Under the pieces are notes generated by a model, which saw nothing but the letters and a program-made list of their open reading frames with translations, ran no database searches and had not been told where the DNA came from. DNA of 27,465 bases from Sperchopsis tessellata (Eukaryota; Arthropoda; Insecta; Coleoptera; Hydrophilidae). Positions 11,580 to 21,300 of this stretch are shown piece after piece. Location: NCBI GenBank assembly GCA_033557685.1, contig JAWQRN010000655.1:1-27465 (forward strand), in the 5' to 3' direction. Positions within the stretch are counted from its first letter, which is position 1. Each line of letters opens with the position of its first letter. Made by a program: the position numbers and the translations under genes.

Positions 11580-11910
11580 AATGTGTAAAACATAGGGGGG
11601 AGCTTTATTTTTTATGCCCAATATTGATCAGAGAGAGGCCCAAGCTGCTGGTTGGCATCCGACACTTTATGCGTTTTATATAGTTGCCGTCAGGGGGCAG
11701 TGTATCGAAAAGGTTGAGTAATAGTCATTCTATGCACGAAGCACCATTTCTTTTATCGTGTCTCATGCGTAGAAACGTCGACTTTTCAGTTATTTACCTC
11801 TATTTAAAGCGAATGTACACTTCGGGAGCCTCTCCACTCAGGTCATGATAATGGTTTCCCAGCGTCGACATCTCGTACAAATTGAGGTTATGCGATTCAC
11901 TTTCACTCCC
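11580..11910. other. GC-richer island of unknown origin with a minus-strand TATA-like box
   Basis: This stretch is visibly richer in G+C than its flanks and has few long open frames. On the minus strand it contains CTATATAAAACGC (plus-strand GCGTTTTATATAG at about 11672-11684), a good TATA-box match, with GC-rich sequence downstream of it. It could be an LTR or promoter fragment of an element I do not recognise. No terminal TG...CA ends, primer-binding site or coding domain was found. Confidence 0.35.
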
Positions 11911-12439
11911 TTACCGCTAAATTGAAATTCTATTTTTTGATGTTATCGTGCCCGTAATTCGATACTTTTTGATAGAGTTTTGTTCCTCCTTTTGTATTAA
12001 GTTATCGGCTCTTCTATCCGGCAAGATGCTCGGGATATCCTTTTTCTTTCCTCCGAGAGGACAAGGTTTAATTTCATTTCCATATCTTTACTGTATTGTT
12101 TTGTTTTCATGCTGATAATTTATGAGGGTTGGTGTTTCCTTTAAAGTGAATGTTTTTGGTTAATAAAAGAAAAATATATGGTTTTTGGAATGAAAAATAT
12201 ACAATTTCTAAATATTTGAAAAATATATAAATTCTGCAGGTTATTTTACATTATACATAAATAAGTTAACGGGACCATATTTCATGCGATATGGCCACAT
12301 TTTTACACATTCTGCTCTGTTTTTACATATAATTTTGTTTCATGAAGTTATTTTACACTCCTCTCAAATGATTTATGTTTCTCATGTTCCTAATATCTTT
12401 GGTGAATAGACTTCTAATATACTTTACTTTTGTTATTAA
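11911..12439. other. AT-rich spacer
   Basis: Nothing recognised. The part near 12100-12440 lies downstream of the minus-strand LINE at 12440-13320 and may include its 3' untranslated end. Confidence 0.4.
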
Positions 12440-13320
12440 TTCTTCATTTCGATGAGGATTATTTTTAAGAAATCAGTTCTTAAAATATCTAAATATCAGC
12501 ACGTGCAAAATAGGTCTTCACATCATTTCTACTATATCATGATTGTATTAGTATACCTTTTTGCGTTTTACACCTTCCGATGCTACGTCTGCCTAATGTC
12601 TAGTTGCATTATGACCTGGATAAATTTTTATTTTGCTCCGGTTGTTATGTGACCCGAATATTCAGTTTATTTTACTATGTGGATAATTTCTAGTTGTTTG
12701 TTCATACGTTCTAGGATCTTACTATTTGATACTCTGGCGGTCCAGGATATCTATAATGTGGATACACATACACCATACTAGAAAGACCTTAAGTTGTTTC
12801 ATGTTCACATGTTATGATATCCATGCTTCCATTTCATAGAATAAAATGAAAAACAATTAACATCGCAATATTTTGGTACGCAAAATTAATCTTCAAACTT
12901 GCTGATCGTATTTTGAGGCATGTAATTCAAGCTGTTTAAATTCGGGTTTTGGTTTCGGATACTTGGTCGATATTATTAAATATCAAAGTGCCAGGAAATC
13001 TGTACTCTTTTTTCAATGTGCTTGTTGTCTGTGTATAACTATTAATTTCGGGCTCGTGGTTATATATTACCACGTACTTTGTCTTTTTAATTTGACATTC
13101 TAAGACTAACATCCCTTATTTTTTTTTTTCACTGTTCACTGTAGATCATTCAGAGTATCTGATATGATGACAGTATAATCCGCATACCGCAAGTTATTAA
13201 TTGGCTGACCATTTACTATAACTCTAATTCTTGCTTCGCTTAGAGCTTTCTGGACCATCGCTTCTTAGTACAGATTAAGCAGTATGCTGCATAAAATATA
13301 CCGCTGTCTTGTTGTCAGGT
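12440..13320 (-). mobile_element. second copy of the 1-796 LINE family, reverse transcriptase to C-terminus, broken
   Basis: Read on the minus strand from 13320, this follows the same block order as the element at 1-796. ILLNLY, a TAA, then EAMVQKALSEARIRVIVNG and QPINNLRYADYTVIISDTL come first. The active-site box is YADY at 13175-13186 (normally YADD). It continues with QIKKTKYVVIYNHEPEINSY and YRFPGT where YLGT is expected. FYEMEAWIS follows (YG.E.WTL), then a decayed block matching the LEAFE.W.YRRIL.IS region, then YSGHITTGAK and QVIMQLDI (YLGHI.R...LLQ.IMQGK). The last part, where ELFRAA is expected, is very degraded. There are many stops and shifts and an A-run of about 11 bases within the coding part. 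The copy starts at the GVRQG-equivalent block exactly where the mariner end begins. The plus-strand ORF 12452-12652 is its shadow. Confidence 0.9.
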
Positions 13321-14225
13321 AACGAAGTACGAGTAAGTTCTATCGTTTTTGAGATTGAAATAAAAACACTTACATTTTGTTACTGAAAATAACCTTATTC
13401 GACAAAATATCCACCTTCACATTGAACTATCCTGTCCTAGTTAGAAGATAATTTATAAATTGCATTATTATAAAATTGATTAATTTTATTTTCAACACAT
13501 TTAGACACTTCCGCTTTTAAAGCTGTTTCATCTTTAAAGCGTTTACCATGCAGACGAAAATAAGCGACAAACCGATGGATATATATCTAGGAAATTCGGG
13601 GTTGGGAGAGTATCTCCCACCCTAAATTTATTATTTTATATCTGGTAGTTACTGCGACGTGTAGCCGAGACTTGCAAAAATAAAACTTTTTGACTATTTA
13701 CCAGTGCTGGTTGTTTTTGTTGCAATGCATTGTTCACTCATTGCAGTTGTTCACTATAAATATTTGCTGAAAAAGCTTGAATAACTTGTAGGTATTCATT
13801 TTTCATCAATTTTCCCTTAGGGCCTTGTGGCATAGGATAATTAGTAATAGCCAGTGGTGTGCGCCTTTATAGATGGAATACATAATCCATTTTGATCCAA
13901 AAAGTTTTGCGATTTTAGTAATATTATATTGAAAGTTGGATCGTGTGTTATTCATTTTCTTAATTTCCACATCTTTCCTATTTTATGCAAATGATTCCTT
14001 ATTATTTCGTCACTTACTTTGAACATTTGTACAAGCAGTTGATACGTTAAAGTAAAATTTGTTTGTCTCTGATTCGTAGATATTTATATTTGATAGTCTT
14101 CCTGATCTAGCTTCGTCTTCTAAGGATTCATCCCATGCAGTACTTTTTTAAACCATATCTCTCAAAACTGTCTTTTCTCCAAATCCGGTAAAAATGTGGT
14201 TTGCCCTTTCTGTTGCGTTACTTTA
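13321..14225 (-). mobile_element. mariner transposase relic with a candidate 3' terminal repeat
   Basis: On the minus strand the mariner blocks run in order from about 14220 down. They are NATERANHIF...FGEKTVLRDM (first helix-turn-helix), ESLEDEARSGRLS (DLEDEPRSGRP), and QLLVQMFKVSDEIIRNHLHK with IGKMWKLRK (second HTH and linker). SKWIMYSIYK (GDEKWI.Y.N.K), then YSEQLQ and VNNALQQKQPALVN follow. RLHVAVTTRYKIINLGWEIL stands where DNARPHVA...LGWEVLPHP is expected. DETALKAEVSKCVENKINQF and GGYF complete it before a stop at 13395-13397. About 280 of a normal ~345 codons are covered. The second Asp (DNARPH) is lost and the third (PYSPDLAP.D) is not recognisable. At 13322-13350 the end ACGAAGTACGAG...TTCTATCGTTTTT resembles mariner inverted repeats and directly follows a TA. 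The matching 5' repeat was not found. Confidence 0.9.
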
Positions 14226-14940
14226 TACATTAGTCTACAAGTTTAACATGTTACTTGTTTTGGGAGTGATGTTTTTTTATTTGTAGTTTACGGGAAGTTA
14301 CCATGCCTATTAATAATGATGGTCAGGATTGCCATCATTTTGTAACATACTTTCACATTATGCATGTGAATCAACGCTACGACTTCAAAAATTGTCTTAA
14401 TTGTTAGTGTCAATATTCTGTGTGTGTTTGAAGAATAAAGATCCATAGCAACATTGCGGTTTGACTCAAGACCATTAAATTAAAGCAAAATGTTTATTTA
14501 TTATAATTACATTAATACTGCCTTGTGAGTTTTCTCAACAAATGTACAATAAATCTTACTAACAGATATAGGATCGAATTTACTGATAACGAATTTAATA
14601 GCAATGCAGCAGAGGGTGTCGTAATACATTTTATTTAAGGGGTCCATACCAATTGGTCATGCATCTACAACCCAAAAAATCGATCAGTAACAGGTAACTC
14701 AACCGTTATTCTAAATGTATGTAGTTGAAACTAATTAGTTTAGTGCAGGAATCAAGATACTATTTACCACCAGCTAGGTCAGCAAAACTCTGGTAAACCA
14801 AACTCAAGGATAAAAATTTGTTGCCGAAGATTCGAAATCTAGAGTCACTGGTCGATTTTCAAATGATAAAGATGACGAACGTTCATCCGACGAAAGGTTC
14901 CTCACATTTACCTTAATTTCTAAAGATACTGCACGCAGAT
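14226..14940. other. AT-rich spacer
   Basis: The lower part may contain the missing N-terminus and 5' repeat of the mariner copy, but neither could be identified. The upper part (14700-14940) may belong to the 5' side of the following LINE. No confident feature. Confidence 0.4.
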
Positions 14941-16406
14941 ATGTCTAAAACAAATGATTTTGGAATGGATTTGACAAGTGATACTTTGAAATTCATGGTA
15001 GAATATCAAGAATTTTGTTATCTGCAAAGTTACCCATATTTCGAGATATCTCGTTATGTGGGACTGATTAAGACAAATTTATTGGGCTTGAATGGCATAT
15101 GTGGCATCTGCCTTATTTGGTTTTGCTGTCGTGCCTGACTCAAGTCATCAACTTTTGTTTGAAGAATTGTGTTTTTCCTGCTTCGTGAAGGATGGCCGAG
15201 GTGGTTTCAGTATATAGCTGTAGCGAACCAACAGGTTTTAAGGATTTAAGACTTACTAGCATCCTACCTGTCTTATCTAAAATACTAGAACGTGTTGTTT
15301 GTGATAGATACCAACTTACTGCTCAAATTATGATCAATTCTAGAGCAGTTGACCACGTGAATCCGGCGCTTCTCATTTCCATCTTGAGATATGTTGGACT
15401 TTTACCAGTTACAGTGGATTTTTTAAAAGTTATTTTGAAGGAAAATCAAAGTGATACACGTAGGATAGTGTATCTAATATCTTACGTATACGACCTGTAG
15501 TACAACAGAGTTCACTCTGGGATCCTCTGCTTCTTACTGCCTATACAAGCAACAATTTCCGGGGCATATAACTTTGCAGTTCTCATCTATATGCATACTG
15601 GAAGTCTGCAAAGCGGAATCATAACCTCGACTTGGTTTATTTACTTGATAGGGCCCATGCCCACGCAATGCTTATGAACCTCGCGAAGTCAGCATTGCTA
15701 TTGTTTGGTGGAAAGAAGTTTATTGAATTGGTTGGGGAATGGTTGGTGATGAGGTTAGTTGATATTGTTTTGCCATTTTCAGAGTTTGGGCGTGGTTTTG
15801 GTTGTGAATCTTCGCATTGGAAATCATGTCTCCGCTATAGTTAGAAGAGCATATGCTCTCTGGAGTCCCGGGTACGACTATTATATATACGTACGGCTCT
15901 AAAACTGTTGATGGCTCCGATTTCCAGCACATTTGCACAAAGTTAACACAATCTCATCTCCAGCATTTGGTTGCGGATATGAGGTGGCTGATTTGAATCA
16001 TCTGTGTTTTGGGTGCAACAAAATTATTTCAATGCGGTGTATAACCTTTCTTTTCAGTGCCAGAGAATCCAAATGATTCAACACTTTTGTGCGCGGTTTG
16101 TCACGTCACCAGAGACTTTTGCCCGTTATATCGGATATGGGATACTCTAATATTCGGGAGAGGAGATTGCTGCATGTTACTTGTTTTATCCATAGATTGA
16201 TCAGGTTTGGAATGTCACCTTATTTTCTAGAGAAGGTCACTTTTCGGAAGAGTTTGGCTGTTCAAAGTTACCGTGAATCCATATTATGACTCTTCTTTAC
16301 ATATATTTCTTGGAAGTTGTATAACGGACAATCATTGGGTTTTATAAATTTTGTTGTTAATGCTTTCCGAAGGCATATCCGAGGGATTATCCTATATCGG
16401 GAGTGA
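14941..16406 (+). mobile_element. Jockey/CR1-like LINE, reverse transcriptase to ORF end, broken
   Basis: The longest LINE relic here. Frame 1 (14941-15138) ends with IKTNLLGLNGI (family: IKSNA.G.D.I). Frame 3 (15141-15500) reads QVINFCLKNCVFPAS, a TGA at 15186-15188 where Trp is usual, then FKDLRLTSILPVLSKILERV (DLRPISILP.LSKILEK). A deletion fuses this to VNPALLISILRYVGLLPVTV. Frame 2 from about 15476 carries SSLWDPLLLTAYTSN (PQGS.LGPLLF..YTS), a TAA at 15569-15571 and HLYAYW at 15584-15601, where YADDTQ is expected. It continues with NLAKSALLLFGGKK. Frame 3 then gives NHVSAIVRRAYALW near 15819-15860. A frame-2 bit QCQRIQMIQHFCARF leads to frame 3 again with SNIRERRLLHVTCFIHRLI, a TGA at 16287 and SWKLYN, ending at TGA 16404-16406. 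The 15720-15938 minus ORF is a shadow. Confidence 0.92.
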
Positions 16407-17125
16407 CTAGCGCGAGATGTCAATTTTTAGCTCTTGTGCATATTCAATATGAGTTGTGTGAATATTTGTTGGTGAGGGATACTGTTTTTGATTTTTTGAA
16501 AATATTATTTTTTTATTAGTATGTTTTATTAGTTATTTGTTATTCCGAAGCTTTTGTTAGCAAAATACTGGCAGGTTCGTGTAGAAGAGCAAATCTATCA
16601 AACCTGTTTGTTAGAGTTGAACACGAACCTGGTTAATAAGAATGTATGTGAATTAAGATTACTTTTTCTTTGAGTACATAAATTATGTTTTCTACTTTCT
16701 AATATTTTGTATGTACATATATCCTTGTCAATAAAATCAATATGATTATAATTAAGAACAGAGCATGCCCATACTGAAATATTGTTGTTATTTTGTTTTG
16801 TTTACAGAGAAAACTAAGAAAAGAAATATCATAATACACTCCTAAGCTTAGCTTAAAAATGGAATCTTCCGAGCGAGTTTGAGTTGTGTGTGCACATGAT
16901 GACATATGTGTAGCTCCTAATTACACAGAGTCTACACCCCTTAGCAAACAAATATACAGTAGTATTGGACTTCTACGTAGCTTCTTTCATTTGTAGAACT
17001 TATTAACGTATAGAATTTCAATGGCCATTTTTATATTTAAAAACTAAACACAACATTCATTAGACTCTAACGAAGACCTTCGTATTTTGATTTGATATAC
17101 TGTGGACCTGAGTCATTCTCAACTA
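16407..17125. other. LINE 3' UTR candidate, then AT-rich spacer
   Basis: 16407 to roughly 16550 is probably the 3' untranslated end of the preceding LINE, ending in a T-rich tract. A perfect inverted repeat follows at 16572-16631 (listed separately). The minus-strand ORF 16699-16905 matches nothing and lies in AT-rich sequence. Any 5' terminal repeat of the following piggyBac copy should lie here, but I could not find a TTAA-CCC type end. Confidence 0.4.
16572..16631. repeat. perfect 11-bp inverted repeat (CAGGTTCGTGT)
   Basis: CAGGTTCGTGT at 16572-16582 is the exact reverse complement of ACACGAACCTG at 16621-16631, with a 38-base spacer. A third partial copy, AACCTGTTTGTTAG, lies in the spacer. 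The right arm is followed at once by GTTAA, that is TTAA at 16633-16636, the target of piggyBac-type elements. It could be a small hairpin or MITE end; no matching end elsewhere in the window was seen. Confidence 0.6.
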
Positions 17126-18616
17126 TAAGAAATTGCGGAAAACTTAAATCTTAGCATTTCAGACTATTCTAATGATTACGGACAGTGTTTATCGTAGGAG
17201 AATTCGAGTGCAGATGAAATAGAGAAAGTAGAAAATTATGAGAACCATCCCTCAGCGGCAAATGAAATAACGTCAAATGGAACATTCTGGTCGACACAAA
17301 AACTAATATGAAGCTGCCATTGAGTAAAGACACAACCATCTTACTAAGAGATATAAATTATAAGTCCTCAGAATTAGACATTTTAGAAGACTATTTCCCA
17401 AATTCTTGTTTATTGTTATAGCAGAGTGTACCAACGAACGCTTAAAAATACTTAAATATGAAAAAAAGTTGAGACAGATTACTAATACGAGTGAATTTAT
17501 GATAGTTAAAGGGTGTGTGTTTGTGAAGTTATAATATGTTGCAAAATTTTAACTGTTATTGGTCTTCACATCCATCGATGAGAAAATCCATCATAAAGAA
17601 TACTATTTCTAGAGATAGACGTAAACTTCTTTTGGCAAAACTATATTTTAACCATCTGGATAAATCTCAAATTTCTAGAAAAACATTCAAACAAAGCTAG
17701 CCAAGATTCCGTTTCCCAAGCCATTGACGAATCAATAGCCAAATTCAAATACAGAGTTGTAATGAAACAGTACTAACCAATGAAAGCCATAAAATGAGTG
17801 ATAAAACTTTGGGTTAGAAGCGATTTCGAAACGGGATGTATGTAGGATCCAAATGTATACAGTGGAAAGGAAGCCCAACCAATTGGTAAAACTCTGGGCG
17901 AAAGGGTGGTAGAAAAATTGGCTTCCACCATAATGGTTGCCTTATGTTTCGACAGATTTTTTACATCCACCAAACTTATGGAGACGTTGCCATATGCAGG
18001 AGTAGGGATGTGCATAAAAACCGGAAAAATTTACCTAAGTTTGAAGACAAATCAGAGCGAGGAGAGGAGATATTTCAATTCTAGAAAAAGTCACAAGGTG
18101 CCAAGACATCAAGGATATCGCCGATATTAGCAATTGCAGTGGGTAGGATATGACAACGGAATAAATAACACAAAGATGGTGACAATTTGTATTTCCCTTA
18201 CCCAGAAATGTTTGCATTTTTCACTAAATATGTGGGAGATGTAGACTTTTGATCGAAATTGTGGGTGGTGGAGAAAAGTTTTCTGTAAGGTACTGATGAT
18301 GGCTACAGTAAATGTCACTATTAAATATAACAACGTACATAAAAAAGCATCATTCCTGGATACTTTAGTCCCTTTAGCAGAAGATTTGATAGAGTTGGGG
18401 AAAAATGCTTACGTGAAAAGAAGACCATCTTCAGGGAGACCGAGCAAAAGGGCAAGAAATATCCTGAATATTAGCGATTACATGCCAATTATGCAAGAAG
18501 CCAGAAGGTGATGTACTTACTAAACTCAAAGTATCATTGAAAAGTGCACCAAAACTATTTGTACCTCACGCAACATCTCCTTATGTAATAATTGCTTCAC
18601 TGTATATCATTTGTAA
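17126..18616 (+). pseudogene. piggyBac transposase pseudogene, nearly full length
   Basis: piggyBac transposases cut and paste DNA at TTAA using three Asp residues. Read across frames, the relic starts with an acidic N-terminus (ENLNLSISDYSNDY, SSADEIEKVENYENH, NGTFWSTQ). It then gives CTNERLKILKYEKK, YWSSHPSMRKSIIKNT, LLLAKLYFNHLDKSQ, SQAIDESIAKFKYRV (first Asp, codon 17726-17728), NVYSGKEAQPIGKTLGER, and CFDRFFTSTKLMETLPYAG (second Asp, 17951-17953). QDIKDIADISNCS, KYVGDVDF (third Asp, 18244-18246) and GWWRKVFCKVLMMATVN follow. SFLDTLVPLAEDLIELGK and GRPSKRARN precede a Cys-rich tail CTY...EKCTKTICTSRNISLC and CFTVYH, ending at TAA 18614-18616. The AATAAA at 18622-18627 may be its polyadenylation signal. 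Stops include TAG 17195, TAA 17774, TGA 17795, TAG 17843, TAG 18144 and TGA 18509, plus at least seven frame changes. All three catalytic Asp codons survive. The minus-strand ORFs 17773-18333 are shadows. The initiator Met is lost or unclear. Confidence 0.95.
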
Positions 18617-18685
18617 ATTGTAATAAATAATGTTCCATTTGAAATACATAATGCTGAATTTACTGAGGTCTTTTTTTCTGGTCTA

Positions 18686-18777
18686 GTTGGACAATAGTTC
18701 CCAATTACAATGTTTGTTGGGACGATAGATCCCAGATAAGATGTCTGTTGGGACATAATATCCCGATGATAAATTCG
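18686..18777 (+). repeat. three 30-31 bp tandem repeats with GGGA/TCCC arms
   Basis: Units begin at 18686, 18716 and 18747, each with GTTGG(G)AC, then an AT core (AATAGT, GATAGA, ATAATA), then TCCC, then a GATAAGATGT-like spacer. The second unit holds TGGGACGATAGATCCCA, a hyphenated palindrome. They lie 70 bp after the piggyBac stop, a place where such elements often carry subterminal binding repeats. Membership of the element is inferred, because its 3' end (GGG-TTAA) was not found. Confidence 0.8.
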
Positions 18778-19189
18778 AATTAAATTACTTCCTTTACTGC
18801 AAGTGTATCACTTTAGAACTAATTCATTAGTTGGAATTTAATGATAATTTTTAGGAAAGAATTTAACAACTACTTTTATGTTCCTTAGTGTATGATTATT
18901 TTCTGCTTTAGCAGCATATCAGCATTAAATGTGATTGATTCTTTAGTCATCGCTTTAATGTAAATTTTCAATGCAATTAATATGTTATGTTTTTCTCTCT
19001 GAATAGCCCTTTTTAAGTAAAAGGCAACATAGTCTAGAATTCTTTAATTAATTTTGTTCAAATAACTCCGTACTTTCTTTATTTTAAACTTACCAAAGAA
19101 AAGTTAATTTAAACCGAAAAAATACCCCAGATATTTTTCCAATTTAAAGTGTAGTTAGCAACTTTGGTCATTTCCTTGCCTATTTATTT
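18778..19189. other. AT-rich spacer
   Basis: No gene or element motif was recognised. The 3' terminus of the piggyBac copy should be in the first part of this stretch but was not identified. Confidence 0.45.
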
Positions 19190-19440
19190 AGGATCTCCGA
19201 TCCGAGGCGAAAAATCCAGTAGGCGTCTCCGATGCGGTATACCCCAGCATTGATGGCTATGTTCAATCAACGTAGAACTAGGGGAATCGACCAGAAACCG
19301 CACGTCGCCCCTCTCGTAGGCGACAGTTTCTGCTGAATACGGCAACAAAATCCTTGCCACGAGAGAAAGGATTAGTAATTGTAGTAAAAAAGAGAGGTTT
19401 GATTTTTTTACGCGTGGCTTCCCTGGCCCCATTCTTCACT
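19190..19440 (-). other. GC-richer island with an 82-codon unrecognised open frame
   Basis: The stretch is clearly richer in G+C and CpG than its flanks. The minus strand carries an open frame at 19184-19432 starting MGPGKPRVKKSNLSF, with a hydrophobic segment LLQLLILSLVARILL and a Ser/Arg-rich C-terminal half ending HRRRLLDFSPRIGDPK. I do not recognise the protein. It may be part of a repeat or mobile element, because the edges are abrupt against AT-rich DNA, or chance openness from lower stop-codon density in GC-rich DNA. No start context, splice site or poly(A) signal was established. Confidence 0.3.
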
Positions 19441-20837
19441 GACCAACGTTATGCGTGAGGAAAATAAGCTTTTTACATAACTGATTCTTTTCGATATAAG
19501 CCGCGCCCGAATAAATGTGTTTGTAATATTGATAAATGAACGAACTTAACTTTTCCTGTTTCCGCTTGTGCTGTGCTTAAAATTAAATTTTCGCTTGCAC
19601 CGAATTTATTTAATATTCTTTTCAATAACGGTTTATTTTCAGAAAATATATTTCCAGTTAAAATAACAAACACATTTTAATGTTTAAATAGTAGGAAATA
19701 GGTGGAAAGCTATGGTAAGATTCTTTTAACATTGGCGTATTAACATTGATTTATAATATATAATAAAAGGAAGTCTGGAGGACGATAAATAGCATGTTTT
19801 TTTTATAAATGGTACATTGATCTTATGTTGCTTCTAGAGAGATATTATATTTTTTCTCCAAGGCAAATTGATTTCCATACATTTATACCAGAAGTATTCT
19901 CAAAGACAATTCCAATATATTAAAATCTGGAAAGCGTGGTTCTAAGCTATAGACCTATTATTTCCTATTCATCAAGTTAAAGGTATTCCAATCTAATTAT
20001 TAAATTTATGTGAGAGAGACATCGACATCGGGGACTAGCAATTTCCCAATAGTGTTCATTATGTCTGTTAAGCATATAACTTCTATTAAACTAGCCTCAT
20101 CTCTCCAAATGAGTAATTTTGTTAACAAGGGATTTTTTCGACGTATCATTATCACCTAAGATGCAATGTATTAAAAATATTTGAATAAAATGTGCTAAAG
20201 TTTCTAAAAATTTTGAGAACACCTGAAGGTGAGATTTATATTTCTTCATTGTCTAAAATTGTTGCTGATTCGATTTTAGGTTTACGTTGATCATGATTAT
20301 TTAAAGTTTTATCGATAAGTTTGAAAATCCTATGAATCAATATTATTGTTTTACTCCCCAAATACCATTTATACATACCCATTTTTAAAAAAACTTCAGC
20401 CATATTTGTACAAATTTATTAGGAAGATATTTTTACAATAGCATATTCAAATATGTTTATAAGAAAGACACTTTAATGTTATCAAGTGAAAGTTGAGTAA
20501 TTTTTTTATCTTGTCGTACTTGTATAGATAAAAGTGTAAATCTTTCTGATCTGGAATAACTGAGCATAAGATAAGTATTAGGAGACATGATACAAATTCA
20601 AACTTTGCTATGCACAAATAATTTCAAACTTTATTACAATCGTGATACATATAATAAACTTCTCCATTTACTTTCAAAAACTTTGAAATTTTCCTATCAG
20701 TAAATAACAGTACCATTTCAAATTTAAACAACCAAATTAAATCATCAATCAGTTGAATTTTCCAAATAAAATTATATTTCTGTTTAATATTATTTAATAA
20801 ATAATAAACTTTTTCTAAACAAATTTTAATGTGCCCA
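19441..20837. other. AT-rich spacer, no gene supported
   Basis: The short minus ORF at 19473-19673 has no recognised motif. The rest has A/T runs and no transposon motifs that I could read in any frame. Confidence 0.5.
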
Positions 20838-20977
20838 GGCCAATTACAGAGGAAGGATCGTTAGAAAGAACGATTTACTTTACATTGTGTTATGTGAACG
20901 CTTTATAATAACATAATTTAGCCGCTCAGAGTATTCGCTCTTTGCTTCGGGCTCACGATCTCTCATCTGTAATGGCC
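20838..20977. mobile_element. 140-bp MITE-like unit with imperfect terminal inverted repeats
   Basis: The left end GGCCAATTACAGAGGAAGG followed by ATCGTTAG (20838-20864) matches the reverse complement of the right end, GGCCATTACAGATGAGAG followed by ATCGTGAG, with one indel and a few mismatches. The interior (GC-richer than the flanks) has no coding capacity. Such structure fits a small non-autonomous DNA transposon. No clear target-site duplication was seen beside either end, so the superfamily is open. Confidence 0.55.
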
Positions 20978-21202
20978 CCAACAGAAAATCAAGTCGGAGC
21001 AATAAGGTCGGCATACTCCCCATCCATCCTTTAACTTCTAAACTTAGTTTGTGTGTGATCGTATATCGAACCAGCCACGCGTATTCAGTGCATTTAAAAC
21101 AGTTTCTTACGCCTTGATTTGTTGTACGACAAATCCGTAATATTTTTTTTATTCAAAATCAATTATTTATAAATATATTTCCAATGACAATTTGAAAGAA
21201 CC

Positions 21203-21205
<3 letters not shown>

Positions 21206-21262
<57 letters not shown>

Positions 21263-21300
21263 GATTATTAATATATATATATATATATATATATGTATAT
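21206..21300. repeat. (AT)n microsatellite, interrupted
   Basis: A pure TA run of about 55 bases (21206-21260) is followed by CTGATTATTA and a second AT run to about 21300, with one G interruption. CTGATTAT occurs after both runs (21261 and 21301), suggesting duplication of an AT-run plus CTGATTAT block. The ORF that covers it codes only for Tyr-Ile repeats and is not a gene. Confidence 0.97.

Noticed and set aside
12452..12652. 66-codon plus-strand ORF
   Set aside because: Shadow of the minus-strand LINE relic.
17773..18333. Three minus-strand ORFs
   Set aside because: Antisense of the piggyBac transposase, which has ordered motifs and catalytic residues on the plus strand.
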